64,000 nt of DNA. Source: Micromonospora inaquosa (GTDB taxonomy: Bacteria; Actinomycetota; Actinomycetes; Mycobacteriales; Micromonosporaceae). Positions 1-8,570 of this stretch are shown in pieces; within the stretch, counting starts at the first letter, position 1; the number at the start of each line of letters is the position of its first letter. Where the stretch lies: contig NZ_QGSZ01000190.1 of NCBI RefSeq assembly GCF_003857055.1, positions 1-64,000 of the forward strand, given 5' to 3'. Below the pieces are notes generated by a model. That model worked only from the letters and a program-made list of their open reading frames with translations. It searched no databases and was not told where the DNA came from. Position numbers and translations under genes: made by a program.

Positions 1-9
1 CACCTGAAG

Positions 10-65
10 TGATCAAGAGGTTTGCGTCACCGGAGCGGCTCCGGATGACGCAAACCTCTTGATCA
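10..65. repeat. Long perfect intergenic palindrome
   Basis: Two 20-nt arms (10-29 and 46-65) are exact reverse complements, and a second 7-bp stem (CCGGAGC/GCTCCGG) sits inside them around a single G, with one unpaired A. The whole 56 nt would fold into one nearly continuous hairpin. The outer arm carries TTTGCGTCA and is not GC-biased like ordinary terminators here. It may be a mobile or REP-like palindrome, or a terminator for a gene left of the window. Positions 66-276 hold nothing recognisable. Confidence 0.7.
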
Positions 66-276
66 ACAGGGTGGGCGGGGGTCACGGGACCAGGCAGCCG
101 ACGACCGGCTTCGTGAGCGGCGCGGACTGGTTGCGCGGGAGAGCCGCCTGTGATGTCGTCAACGATTCAGCTCCAAAGGCGCCGACCTCCACCTCGCCCA
201 CCGGCGCCGGGTGACCGGGCCGCCGCCGCGCGGGCCGGGGGCAGCCGGCGGACACCGTCGGGGCGCCGGCCGCCAT

Positions 277-315
277 CGTCAGTCGCCGTCAGTCGCCGTC
301 AGTCGCCGTCAGTCG
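277..315. repeat. 10-bp tandem repeat across a stop codon
   Basis: The unit AGTCGCCGTC is repeated exactly at 281, 291 and 301, with partial copies on both sides. The TGA of the minus-strand PEP-mutase-like gene (299-301) lies inside it. Because 10 is not a multiple of 3, gain or loss of a unit would change the frame of the last codons, although every unit also supplies a new stop nearby. Confidence 0.8.
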
Positions 316-1096
316 GCACCAGCGCTTGCACCTCGGCGTACGACGGCAGCCCCGCCGACGCGGTGGGCCCGCCGACGCGGATGGCGTCGGCGGCGTCGAG
401 CGCGGCGCCCAGCGCGGCCCGGAACAGCAGCGAGCCGGTGCTGACCCGGGCCACCCCGGCCCTGCCCAACTCGGCCAGCCCTGGCCCGCCGGGCGAGTGC
501 AGCGCGTTCACGGGCGCGTCGAGCCGCTCGGTGAGCACTCGCAGCGTCGCGTCGTCGACGGTGCCCGGCACGAAGATCCCGTCCGCGCCGGCCGCCCGGT
601 AGGCGTGAGCGCGGGCGAGGGCCTGCGGCAGCGGGTCGGCCACCGCGAGCCACCACGTGTCGGTGCGCGCGTTGACGAACAGGTCCGGCACCGCCGCCTT
701 CACCGCCGCGATTTTGTCGGCGACGCACTCGGGGTCGGCCAGCGTGCCGTCCGGGCGGCCGTCCTCCAGGTTGATCCCGACCACGCCGAGCCCGGCCAAC
801 TCCGCCACGTACGCGGCGACCTCCGCCGGGTCGTCACTGAACCCGCCCTCCACGTCCACGCTGAGCAGCACCGGCAACCCGGCCAGCCGGCGGGCCAGGG
901 CGAGGGTCTCCCCCGCGGTGGCCGCCGTGCCGTCGGGAAGGCCGGTGGTCGCGGCGACACCGAGGCTGGTGGTGCCGATGGCCGGGTACCCACGCGCGGC
1001 GAGCGCCGCCGCCGAGGCGTTGTCCCACGCGTTGGGCAGCAGCAGCGGGCGGCCGGGGCGGTGCAGGGCGTGGAACGCGGCACGACGGTCGATCAT
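299..1096 (-). CDS. Isocitrate lyase/PEP mutase family protein
   Basis: A 265-residue cytosolic TIM-barrel enzyme of the phosphoenolpyruvate mutase/isocitrate lyase superfamily. Visible family motifs are NAWDNASA (about 22-29), the metal-binding SVDVEGG (about 79-85), GINLEDG (about 107-113) and NARTDTW (about 142-148). The KKCGH loop of true isocitrate lyase is absent, so a C-C or P-C lyase acting on a 2-oxo acid derivative is more likely; the substrate cannot be read from sequence. Its ATG overlaps the end of the upstream P450 gene by 4 nt, so the two are probably translationally coupled. A second, divergent family member lies at 54382-55098. Confidence 0.85.
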   Translation of the reverse strand: MIDRRAAFHALHRPGRPLLLPNAWDNASAAALAARGYPAIGTTSLGVAATTGLPDGTAATAGETLALARRLAGLPVLLSVDVEGGFSDDPAEVAAYVAELAGLGVVGINLEDGRPDGTLADPECVADKIAAVKAAVPDLFVNARTDTWWLAVADPLPQALARAHAYRAAGADGIFVPGTVDDATLRVLTERLDAPVNALHSPGGPGLAELGRAGVARVSTGSLLFRAALGAALDAADAIRVGGPTASAGLPSYAEVQALVPTDGD

Positions 1097-2166
1097 CGGA
1101 CGCTCACCTCCAGATGTGTCGGTACACGCAGGGTCGGGTGCGGCTCGTGCCGCAACAGGGTCGGGTGACGCCGGCAGCGTTCCCGCAGCACGTCGAGCAC
1201 CCCGGTGGCCAGCGCCAGGGCGTGCCGGTCGCCGGGGCAGCCGCGCTCCCCCGTCCCGAAGGTCAACAGCCCGGCACCGGGCCGACCGGGCTGGAACCTC
1301 GCGGGGTCGATGAACGCCTGCGGGTCACGGTTGGCCGCGTCGAAACGCAGCAGGACCGGGCTACCCGCCGGCAGATCCTGCCCGCCCAGCCCGACCGCGT
1401 CGACGGTGACCCGTCGGGTGGCCCGCACCGGCGGGTCGAGGCGCAGCACCTCGGCCAGCAGGTCGACCGTCCCTGCCGTGGCCGGCATATCCGGGCCGGC
1501 CGGGGGCAGCAGGTGGTGGGCTGCGGCGCCGATCAGGCCGGCGGTCGCGTCGCACGCCTGGACCAGCAGACCGATCAGGTTCGCCCGTACCACCGGCGGG
1601 CCCTCCGGTGCGAGCTCCAGCAACGCCGCCACCGCCCGGTCGGCCCGCGCGGTCAACGCCGGATCCACCCCCGGGTGGTACGCCGCCGCGACGACCGCGA
1701 CCGCCGTCCCGGCGGCTGCCGGATCCGCGAAACCGAGGCGATCGGCCAACGCCCGCAGCGGCACCGGCCGGGCCAGTTCCCGGACCACGTCGACCCGGTC
1801 GCCGGCCCGGTCGACGAGAACGGCCACGGTCAGCCGCGCCGCGTCGTGTCGCAGCTCGTCCGGGTCCAGCGGGGCCAGCGCCGTCACCGCGACCGCCCGA
1901 CGATCAGCGTGCTGTCGCGGTGGACTGAACCGGCTGACCGTGGCGCGCAGCCAGGCGAGGGTGCCGAACGGGCCGCTGTGGACGGGCGGCACCTGGAACG
2001 CCGGGTCGGTCAGCGCGGTGCGGAGGTCAGCGTGGCGGGTCACCGTCCAGCCGCGCTCCGGTTCGAACGAGGGCGGTCCACACGCGGGTGTTCCCGGGGC
2101 AGGCGCGATAACGGGCCAGTTGTCTGTCACCGCCCGACCGTAGGGCGCGAACCTTTCGCCCCGCAC
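1093..2166 (-). CDS. Cytochrome P450
   Basis: A heme-thiolate monooxygenase, recognised by the K-helix ExxR in EVLRLDPPVRATRR and the heme-binding loop FGTGERGCPG, whose Cys is the axial ligand. The I-helix region reads QACDATAG instead of the usual AGxxT, so the oxygen-activating Thr is retained in an atypical setting. At 357 aa or less it is short for a bacterial P450 (about 400), mainly at the N-terminus. The GTG at 2166 and the GTG at 2130 (giving MTDNWPV) are both possible starts; neither has a strong ribosome-binding site. It lies 36 nt after an ArsR-like regulator gene and overlaps the PEP-mutase-like gene, suggesting a three-gene operon. No ferredoxin or reductase gene is adjacent. 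Confidence 0.85.
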   Translation of the reverse strand: MRGERFAPYGRAVTDNWPVIAPAPGTPACGPPSFEPERGWTVTRHADLRTALTDPAFQVPPVHSGPFGTLAWLRATVSRFSPPRQHADRRAVAVTALAPLDPDELRHDAARLTVAVLVDRAGDRVDVVRELARPVPLRALADRLGFADPAAAGTAVAVVAAAYHPGVDPALTARADRAVAALLELAPEGPPVVRANLIGLLVQACDATAGLIGAAAHHLLPPAGPDMPATAGTVDLLAEVLRLDPPVRATRRVTVDAVGLGGQDLPAGSPVLLRFDAANRDPQAFIDPARFQPGRPGAGLLTFGTGERGCPGDRHALALATGVLDVLRERCRRHPTLLRHEPHPTLRVPTHLEVSVR

Positions 2167-2202
2167 CGAACGATCGAGCCGCGGTCACCTGCGGGTCGCC
2201 CG

Positions 2203-2946
2203 TCAGGCGCGGCCGCTCGTCGACGGCGAGGCTACCGGCGGGTCGAGGGTGTGGTCGGGGATGGCCAGGGCCGCGGCCAGGTCACGGCTGCCGGTGGGCG
2301 TGAGACGGACGGCGCGGCCGGTGCCCCGGCTGATCCAGCCCAGGTCGATGAAACGACGGCAGAGCGCCGCGCCGAGCGCCCCGGCCAGGTGCGGGCGGCG
2401 TTCGGTCCAGTCCAGGCAGTCGCGGACCACCGGGCGACGGGCGGCGCGCAGCACGTCCACGGGTACGCCCAACCCGGCCGCCCAGGTCCACCCGTCGGGC
2501 GTCAGCGCCAACCCGCTGGACCGGTCGAGCCGGCCCTCGCTGAGCAGCGCGTCGTACATCAGCACTCCCAGCCGCCCGGCGAGGTGGTCGTAACACGTCC
2601 GGGCGTACGCCAGGGAGGCGGTGGCGGTGACCGCGCGCAGCGACCCGGTCGGTGTGGGGGTGGCCGGGGCGTGCCCGGCCAGGTCCTCGATCAGCTGGGC
2701 CACCGACGGCCCGGCCAGACGCAGGTAGCGGTGCCGGCCCTGCCGTTCCTCGACGAGCAGCCCGCCACGGACCAGTCGGGTGAGGTGGTCGCTGGCCGTC
2801 GACGCGGCGACCCCGGCGCGCCGGGCCAGCTCACCGGCGGTCCACGCCCGCCCGTCGAGCAGCGCCACGCACATCCCGGCCCGGGTGCTGTCGGCCAGCA
2901 GTGCCGCCAGCTCGGCCATCCCCCGACCGTCGGTGCCAACACTCAT
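2203..2946 (-). CDS. ArsR-like winged-helix transcriptional regulator
   Basis: A 247-residue regulator with an N-terminal winged helix-turn-helix (about residues 8-80; AGELARRAGVAASTASDHLT is the recognition unit, followed by the wing RQGRHRYLRL). The rest is a larger C-terminal domain with a second helical, possibly DNA-binding, segment. No metal-binding Cys pair of classical ArsR sensors is seen, so the inducer is unknown. It is the first gene of the minus-strand set with the P450 and the PEP-mutase-like gene and probably controls them. Confidence 0.75.
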   Translation of the reverse strand: MSVGTDGRGMAELAALLADSTRAGMCVALLDGRAWTAGELARRAGVAASTASDHLTRLVRGGLLVEERQGRHRYLRLAGPSVAQLIEDLAGHAPATPTPTGSLRAVTATASLAYARTCYDHLAGRLGVLMYDALLSEGRLDRSSGLALTPDGWTWAAGLGVPVDVLRAARRPVVRDCLDWTERRPHLAGALGAALCRRFIDLGWISRGTGRAVRLTPTGSRDLAAALAIPDHTLDPPVASPSTSGRA

Positions 2947-3072
2947 CGCCCCAGTCTAGGAAAACGGCAGGCCGGCCTGCTTGCCCACTGCCTTACTCTG
3001 AAGGGGCCGCGACGCCATTCCGGCAAGTCGGGGCCTTAGCGCCCGCACCGCCGGGCGGATAGAAGTAACCGG

Positions 3073-3741
3073 ATGATCTGGACGAAGTTCAGAAGCGACC
3101 GCACCCCTCGCCGACTCCGCGCCGTGTCCGACCTGCGGTTTCCTGCCAGCGGGCGCCAACATCTACGAAATCTGTATCCCCATTTCAGCGATGACGACAT
3201 CGTTCTCGTCGAAACCGCGACCCGGCAGTGGTTCCGGATCATCGCCCGTCAGCCCCGCGCGAAGCTGTCGATGCCATCGGTGGCCGTGGCCGATCTGTGG
3301 CACGCGCTGACTCTGCACGCGCAGGACTACGCCACCTTCTGCGACGCCGCGTTCGGGCGCTCTCCGCATCACCAACCAAGCTCCGCGACAAGCGGTGACC
3401 CGACCGCCGCCAATCGCGGGCCCCTCCTGCTCGCCACGCTGAGCTACGGCCGCCGGGACGAGGGTTGTGGCCCGACCGGCCTTCCGCTGCTGTTCCGAGT
3501 GGACCACGAGCTCCGCGTCCAGGATGGCAACCGCTACCTGGCCGACTGCGGAGGTCGTGGTGAATGCTTCCCGGTTTCCGGCCGGGTCTGCCTGCAACAC
3601 CTCGCCGGGCCGGGCAAGCGACCCAAACCGGCCGGCATTCGCGGCGACCTGCCCTTCAACGACGGCCGCCACGGCTATGCCGGCGGTGCAGGTGGCGGCG
3701 AGTTCAGCGGCGGGGGCGACGGCGGGGGCGGTAGCAACTGA
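3073..3741 (+). CDS. Conserved hypothetical protein with glycine-rich tail
   Basis: A 222-residue protein of unknown function. The central segment (about 65-95, with ADLWHALTLHAQDYATFCDA) and a later GLPLLFRVD resemble a widespread actinobacterial family seen as glycine-rich-domain-like proteins; I recognise the pattern but not a function. Several Cys occur at about 165-180, and the C-terminus ends in a Gly/Ser tail rich in GGG. No signal peptide or membrane segment is seen. It stands alone, divergent from the ArsR-like gene and convergent with the 2H phosphoesterase gene 24 nt away. Confidence 0.6.
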   Translation: MIWTKFRSDRTPRRLRAVSDLRFPASGRQHLRNLYPHFSDDDIVLVETATRQWFRIIARQPRAKLSMPSVAVADLWHALTLHAQDYATFCDAAFGRSPHHQPSSATSGDPTAANRGPLLLATLSYGRRDEGCGPTGLPLLFRVDHELRVQDGNRYLADCGGRGECFPVSGRVCLQHLAGPGKRPKPAGIRGDLPFNDGRHGYAGGAGGGEFSGGGDGGGGSN

Positions 3742-3765
3742 GGTTCCGGACGACGCGCGACGACC

Positions 3766-4284
3766 TCAGCCGCGACCGGTCAACGAGGTCACCGACCGGT
3801 CCGTGCCGTCGTAGCTGCGAGCAGCGTCGAAAGTCCCCGTCGGGCGCTGTCCACCGGCGACGGCGCGGGCCAACCGCAGGTCCGCGTTGCGGAACCGCAG
3901 GGCCAGGCTCAGGTGCGGGACCCATGCGCCGGGCGCGTGCCACGGACGCTGCCCGTCGGCGTCGGCGAGAACATCCCAGACGGCGGCGTGCAGCGCGGTC
4001 AGCGCCGGGCTGGGTCGGACGAGCCAGACCAGTGGGGCGCTGCCGTCGAGAACGACGACCCGGTCGAGGGCCACCGGCACGGGCAGCATGGTGTCGAACA
4101 GCTCGGCCAGGCGGTGCTCGACCCCCGGCGGGAACTCGTCGACGGCGGCGAGGGTGAGGTGCGGCCGGTTGGTCGGGTGGATGTTGCGGGCCAGGCTGGG
4201 CAGCCCGGCGGCCGCCAGCCGGCCCCAGACCGCCCGGACCGCGACCTCCACACCGGGCGAGCAGACCAGTTCCACCGTACGCAC
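3766..4284 (-). CDS. 2H phosphoesterase (2'-5' RNA ligase-like)
   Basis: A 172-residue protein of the 2H phosphoesterase superfamily. The two signature motifs are HLTLAAV (about residues 42-48) and HLSLALRF (about 126-133), the HxT/S pairs that together form the active site. Family members act on 2',3'-cyclic phosphates or 2'-5' linked nucleotides in RNA ends or small molecules; the substrate here is unknown. It is a single gene, 60 nt downstream of ltrA on the same strand, without obvious partners. Confidence 0.8.
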   Translation of the reverse strand: MRTVELVCSPGVEVAVRAVWGRLAAAGLPSLARNIHPTNRPHLTLAAVDEFPPGVEHRLAELFDTMLPVPVALDRVVVLDGSAPLVWLVRPSPALTALHAAVWDVLADADGQRPWHAPGAWVPHLSLALRFRNADLRLARAVAGGQRPTGTFDAARSYDGTDRSVTSLTGRG

Positions 4285-4344
4285 GCGCCCACGCTAGCCG
4301 GACGGTCCACGCCACCCTCCTCGGATCGGCACCGTGCCGCTCCG

Positions 4345-5544
4345 TCACGCCGGGTACCGGCGTGGGCCGTCCTCGCCCGACACCGGGTTGACCTCACCCG
4401 CGATCCGGGCCCGATGGGTCAGGTCGAAGATGGCGACGACGGTGATGGCGGCCGCGCCCAGCAGGCCCACCGCCAGCGGTGGGAGTCGCGCCGCCACCGG
4501 GCTCAGGACGAGGCACGCCACCACGGCCGCGAGGCAGTGCCTCGTCAGGCGGCCAAACACCCAGATCTCGAAGAGCATCCGCCCGACGAGGAAGGTCAGC
4601 GGCCCGATCAGGATCGCCACGACGTTGCCGGCCGACCGCTGCCCGCCGGGCTCCTTGAGCATCAACTCGCCGCCGATGCCGGTGAGCAGGATGCCCCCCA
4701 CCATCACCAGGTGGGTGTAGCTCGCCCGCAGGTTCAGCCGGTACGGGTCCGCCGCGGTGTCGATCTTCACGGCGAGGCTGCTCGTGGTGCGGTAGAAGTA
4801 GGTCCACCAGAGGAAGACCACCGTCCAGAAGGTGAGCAGGAACGCGGTGGTGTCCGCCAGGTCCCGCGCCGAGAGCCGGTAGAAGTTGGCGGTGGCCAGA
4901 ATCGTCTCGCCGAGGGCCAGGATGATGAACTGCCGGTACCGCTCGTTGAGGTGTTCGCCCGAGAGGTGCCACTCGTTGGCCCGCGCCCGGCCGAGCCCCG
5001 GAACCGGCCACCCCAGGACCGGCCCCGAGTAGTCGATCGCCAGCGCAAACGCCCACAGCAGGACCCGGGCGTCGTCGCCGCTGGCCGCCACTCCGGCGAA
5101 CCAGACCGTCCCGGACAGCAGATACCAGGCGAGTCCCCGGACCGGCCGACGCCAGGCCGGGGTGCCGCGCAGGTAGACGGCCATGATCAGGGTACGGCCG
5201 AGGTGAATGCCGAGGTACGCGCTCACGAAGACGAAGGCCTGGTCACCGAAGGCGTCCGGAACGTTGATGGACATCAGCAGACTGCCGAGCATCACGCAGA
5301 TGATCAGAATCTGCACCGTGGGCCGTTCGCAGTCGAGGCTGTCGGTGGCCAGGTTGGTGTTGTACCAGATCCACCAGAAGGCGAGCAGGAAGATCACGGC
5401 CTGCGCGTCGGCGAGCAGGCTGGGCTCCTCGACCAGGGTCGCCGACAGCCGGCCGAGGGTGAAGATGAAGACGAGGTCGAAGAACAGCTCGACGGCACTG
5501 GACCGCACCGGGTCGACCGGACCCGCCGCGACTTTCCTGGGCAT
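4345..5544 (-). CDS. ltrA: Low temperature requirement protein A (LtrA) family
   Basis: A 399-residue polytopic membrane protein. The opening VELFFDLVFIFTLGRLSATL is the family hallmark, and about ten hydrophobic segments follow, with conserved HLSGEHLNERY and ALGETILAT in the middle. The family was named from a Listeria mutant impaired at low temperature; its biochemical role is not established. The gene appears monocistronic and stands about 100 nt from the response-regulator gene upstream. Confidence 0.9.
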   Translation of the reverse strand: MPRKVAAGPVDPVRSSAVELFFDLVFIFTLGRLSATLVEEPSLLADAQAVIFLLAFWWIWYNTNLATDSLDCERPTVQILIICVMLGSLLMSINVPDAFGDQAFVFVSAYLGIHLGRTLIMAVYLRGTPAWRRPVRGLAWYLLSGTVWFAGVAASGDDARVLLWAFALAIDYSGPVLGWPVPGLGRARANEWHLSGEHLNERYRQFIILALGETILATANFYRLSARDLADTTAFLLTFWTVVFLWWTYFYRTTSSLAVKIDTAADPYRLNLRASYTHLVMVGGILLTGIGGELMLKEPGGQRSAGNVVAILIGPLTFLVGRMLFEIWVFGRLTRHCLAAVVACLVLSPVAARLPPLAVGLLGAAAITVVAIFDLTHRARIAGEVNPVSGEDGPRRYPA

Positions 5545-5646
5545 TTGCCCATCTTCGCAGTCGGTTGGGAGGCGAGGACTCGACTGCCTCTATTGATCAG
5601 CGTCCGTCCACTCACGCTTCGGGTCGTCCGCGAGGCGCGTCGACGG

Positions 5647-6252
5647 TCAGAGCCAGCCGTTGTCCCGGGCGGTGCGCACAGCCTCCGCCCGGTCGGCGGC
5701 ACCGAGCTTCTGCACGGCGGCGGAGAGGTGGTTGCGCACGGTTCCGGTGGACAGGTGCACCCGACGGGCGATCACCGCGACCGGGGCACCCACCTCCACC
5801 AGCCGTAGCGTCTCCAGTTCCCGAGGGGTCAGCGGGCACGGGGGCAGGGACAACGCGTCGGCGGCCAACGAAGGATCGACGTAGCGACCTCCGGCGTGCA
5901 CCCGCCGGATCACGTCGGCGAGCGCCCCTCCCGGCGAGCCCTTGGGCAGGAACCCCCGGGCGCCGGCGGTCAACGCCTGCCGCAGGTGCCCGGGACGACC
6001 GTGGCCGGTCAGCACGACCACCGCGCAGTCGGGTCGGACCCGGGTCAGCTCGGCGGCTACCGCGATGCCGTCCAAGCCGGGCATTTCCAGGTCCACCACT
6101 GCCACGTCCGGGCGGTGCGCCAGCGCCGCGGTGACGGCTGCCTTCCCGTCAGCGGCGTGTGCCACCACCTCGATGTCCGGTTCCAGGTCGAGCAGCGCGG
6201 CGACGGCGACCCGGATCAGGTCCTCGTCGTCGGCGAGCAGGACGCGGATCAC
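5647..6252 (-). CDS. NarL/LuxR-family response regulator
   Basis: A 201-residue response regulator with an N-terminal receiver (acidic pair D8/D9, phospho-acceptor D54 in VVDLEMPG, conserved Lys in GFLPKGS) and a C-terminal LuxR-type HTH (LTPRELETLRLVE to HLSTGTVRNHLSAAVQKL). It overlaps the upstream sensor kinase gene by 4 nt, so the two are cognate. Likely targets are the divergent membrane-protein gene at 7536 and its own operon, because the shared intergenic region carries repeated ACCGT/ACGGT palindromes. Confidence 0.92.
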   Translation of the reverse strand: MIRVLLADDEDLIRVAVAALLDLEPDIEVVAHAADGKAAVTAALAHRPDVAVVDLEMPGLDGIAVAAELTRVRPDCAVVVLTGHGRPGHLRQALTAGARGFLPKGSPGGALADVIRRVHAGGRYVDPSLAADALSLPPCPLTPRELETLRLVEVGAPVAVIARRVHLSTGTVRNHLSAAVQKLGAADRAEAVRTARDNGWL

Positions 6253-7403
6253 GACGGCGCCGGCACTGTGGCTTCGAGGGTGAAAATCGCGTCCTCCCGG
6301 CGTACCCGCAACTCTCCCCCGGCAGCGGCGAGTCGGTCGGCCAGCCCCCGCAGGCCGTGGCTGTGGGCGTCCGGGCCGCTGTCGTCGGCGCCGTCGTTGG
6401 CCACCGTCATCCTGGCCACGTCATCCTCCCAGTCGATGCGGATCCGGCACCAGTCGGCCCGACTGTGCCGCAGCACGTTGGTGCTCGCCTCGCGCAGCAC
6501 CGCCGCCAGTTCGATGGCGGCGGGTTGCGGCAGGTCCGCCGGTGGCGGCAGGACGGTGCACCGCACCCCGCAGGAGCGCAGCACCCCCACCACCGCGGTG
6601 AGCTGTTCGTCGAGGTCGACGGCCCGGTAGCCGTGCACTGTCTCGCGCACCTCGCTCAGCGCGGAGGCGGCCAACCGTTGCACCTCGGCGGCCTCCCGCC
6701 CGGCCCGTTCCGGGTCGACCGGGGCGAGTCGGGCGGCGAGTTCGGCCTTCAACGCGATCACCGTGAGCCGGTGCCCCAGCACGTCGTGCACGTCGCGGGC
6801 AAAGCGCAACCGCTCCTCGGCGGCGGCCAACCGAGCCTGCGCGGCCTGGCCCTGCCGGGCCTCCACGAGCAGGTCCCAGAACCAGACCTGGAACCCGTTG
6901 ACGGCGGCCACTGCCGCGCCGATCCCACCGGTCACGGCGAGGTGGCGCGGAACGGAACCGCCGGTCCACCAGGCCACCGCGACCGCCACCGCCAGGACAC
7001 CGACCGCGACCGCCAGCCCGGCCCGCCACCGCACCAGCAGCGGCGTCATGCCGATCAGCGCCGCACCGAGCCAGGCCCAGGTCGGCCACCTGCCGGCCGC
7101 CACCGGACCCACCAGCGGAACGGTCAGCACCGCCACCCCGACCAGGCTCAGCTCGGCCCGACGCCGCCAGCGCGGCTCGAGCCACGGCGTCACGGCCGCG
7201 TACAGCACGACGGTCTGGGCGATCACGAAGGCGAGGATGCCGACCGCGCCGAGTGTCACCCGGCCCGGGTCGGGCTCGCGGGTCAGGCCGACCGCCGGTA
7301 GCAGGACGCTCGCCCAGACGCCGGTGGCCAGCGACACCAGCGTCGCGGCCCGGGCGCGACGCAGCCGGTGGTCCGCCCGGGGAGTCACCGCCTCGCTCGA
7401 CAC
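6249..7403 (-). CDS. Sensor histidine kinase (HisKA_3 type)
   Basis: A 384-residue membrane sensor kinase. Five to six hydrophobic segments fill the first half, followed by a short coiled linker, the phospho-acceptor box RFARDVHDVLGHRL, and a C-terminal HATPase_c domain with REASTNVLRHS (N box) and HGLRGLADRL (G box). There is no large extracellular loop, so it probably senses a signal in or near the membrane, as DesK-type kinases do. The start is a GTG with AGGA 7 nt upstream. It phosphorylates, by context, the overlapping NarL-type regulator. Confidence 0.9.
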   Translation of the reverse strand: MSSEAVTPRADHRLRRARAATLVSLATGVWASVLLPAVGLTREPDPGRVTLGAVGILAFVIAQTVVLYAAVTPWLEPRWRRRAELSLVGVAVLTVPLVGPVAAGRWPTWAWLGAALIGMTPLLVRWRAGLAVAVGVLAVAVAVAWWTGGSVPRHLAVTGGIGAAVAAVNGFQVWFWDLLVEARQGQAAQARLAAAEERLRFARDVHDVLGHRLTVIALKAELAARLAPVDPERAGREAAEVQRLAASALSEVRETVHGYRAVDLDEQLTAVVGVLRSCGVRCTVLPPPADLPQPAAIELAAVLREASTNVLRHSRADWCRIRIDWEDDVARMTVANDGADDSGPDAHSHGLRGLADRLAAAGGELRVRREDAIFTLEATVPAPS

Positions 7404-7415
7404 GCACCGATCCTA

Positions 7416-7479
7416 GGACCGTCCCTGGCACGGTCCACCACTGCGAACCGTCACGGTTGGACCGTGCGGCCCGCACGGT
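7416..7479. promoter_or_regulatory. Cluster of three ACCGT/ACGGT palindromes
   Basis: Between the divergent sensor-kinase gene and the membrane-protein gene are three inverted repeats with the same half-sites: GGACCGT (7416-7422) with ACGGTCC (7430-7436); AACCGTCACGGTT (7446-7458); and ACCGTGCGG (7461-7469) with CCGCACGGT (7471-7479). Shared half-sites with varying spacers suggest an operator array for a dimeric regulator, most simply the adjacent NarL-type response regulator. Binding is inferred. Confidence 0.55.
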
Positions 7480-7535
7480 TTTCCCGTGACAAACGGGTCT
7501 GCCGGCCGCACCGGGGCCACCGGCACTGTCGAGGC

Positions 7536-8465
7536 ATGGAAAACACCCGGATGTACGCGGACAGCCTCACCGCCGTACCGTCGCCCGCGCCAGTGCCCAC
7601 CGACGAGCCGGCCCCCGCGGCCCCGACACCGACCGCCGCGGCATCGACCGCCGCGGCACCGACCAGCGGCAGACGGCGGCTGCTGTGGCACCTGGGCGAG
7701 ATGGCCCTGGCGATGGTCGCCGGGATGCTGCTGCTCGGGCCGTTGTGGGAGCTGGCCGGCACCGCGCTGGGCGTCGGCGACACGTTGGCCCGGCCGGAGG
7801 TCGCCGCCCTGGTGATGGCCACGAACATGACGGTCGGGATGACGGTGGTGATGCGCTACCGGGCGCACCGCTGGCTGGCGGTCGGCGAGATGGCCGCCGC
7901 GATGTACGTCCCGTTCCTGCTGCTGCTCGTGCCGTTTCGGGCCGGCCTGATCGACGCCGACGCCATGGTGCTCGGCGGTCACCTGCTGATGATCCCCGCG
8001 ATGGTGCTGGTGGCGGTCCGGCACCGACACGAGACGTCGGCGCCGATACGTCGACACCCGGTCGTGGTGGCGTTCGGCCACCGCTGGCCGGTCGGTTTGG
8101 CGCTGCTGATGACCGTGGAGATGTGGGTCGACCCGAGCGTGCTCAGCCCGTGGACGATGCTGGTGCTGCCCGGCGGCTACCTGCTGATCGGCGTGGCCCG
8201 CCGCACGCTGGGCGGGCGGGGCGTGCTCGCCACCCAACTCGCCGGTCTGGCCGGCTGGGCCGCCCTGACGCTGGTCGCGGTGAAGGCCGGCGGGCGGACC
8301 GCCGACTGGCTGGTGGCGTTCGGGTGGTTGGCGCACGCGGGCTGGGACCTGGCGCACCACCGCAACCGCCGGGTGGTGCCGCGCGGCTACGGCGAGTTCT
8401 GCGTGGTGCTCGACGTGGCCCTGGCCGCGGTGATGGTGCTGGCCATCCTGACCACCGACGCCTGA
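7536..8465 (+). CDS. Multi-pass membrane protein next to a two-component system
   Basis: About 309 residues, starting with a hydrophilic Pro/Ala/Thr-rich segment of some 45 residues, then roughly eight to nine hydrophobic helices (for example GEMALAMVAGMLLLGPLWEL and the Met-rich VMATNMTVGMTVVMRYRAH). It resembles conserved actinobacterial integral membrane proteins of unknown function. Paired Met and His residues in the early helices could suggest metal or heme handling, but that is speculation. The ATG at 7536 was chosen because hydrophobic coding starts soon after; the ATG at 7551 is an alternative. It is divergent from the kinase/regulator pair and shares their palindrome-rich promoter region. 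Confidence 0.7.
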   Translation: MENTRMYADSLTAVPSPAPVPTDEPAPAAPTPTAAASTAAAPTSGRRRLLWHLGEMALAMVAGMLLLGPLWELAGTALGVGDTLARPEVAALVMATNMTVGMTVVMRYRAHRWLAVGEMAAAMYVPFLLLLVPFRAGLIDADAMVLGGHLLMIPAMVLVAVRHRHETSAPIRRHPVVVAFGHRWPVGLALLMTVEMWVDPSVLSPWTMLVLPGGYLLIGVARRTLGGRGVLATQLAGLAGWAALTLVAVKAGGRTADWLVAFGWLAHAGWDLAHHRNRRVVPRGYGEFCVVLDVALAAVMVLAILTTDA

Positions 8466-8570
8466 TCGAGGCCGCCGCCGGGGTCGTGGAACGGGCACAG
8501 CACGGGCTCGCGGACAGCTCTTGTGGCGGTCGCCGCAACGGCCCGGACGGCGTGATGAAAAGCTTGACGC

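Noticed and set aside
1114-3039. 641-codon open frame on the plus strand
   Set aside because: It is antisense to the P450 and ArsR-like genes, which have clear family motifs; its product is Arg/Gly/Gln-rich low-complexity sequence typical of antisense frames in high-GC DNA.
3913-5808. 631-codon open frame on the plus strand
   Set aside because: Antisense to the 2H phosphoesterase and ltrA genes, with biased composition and no domain resemblance.
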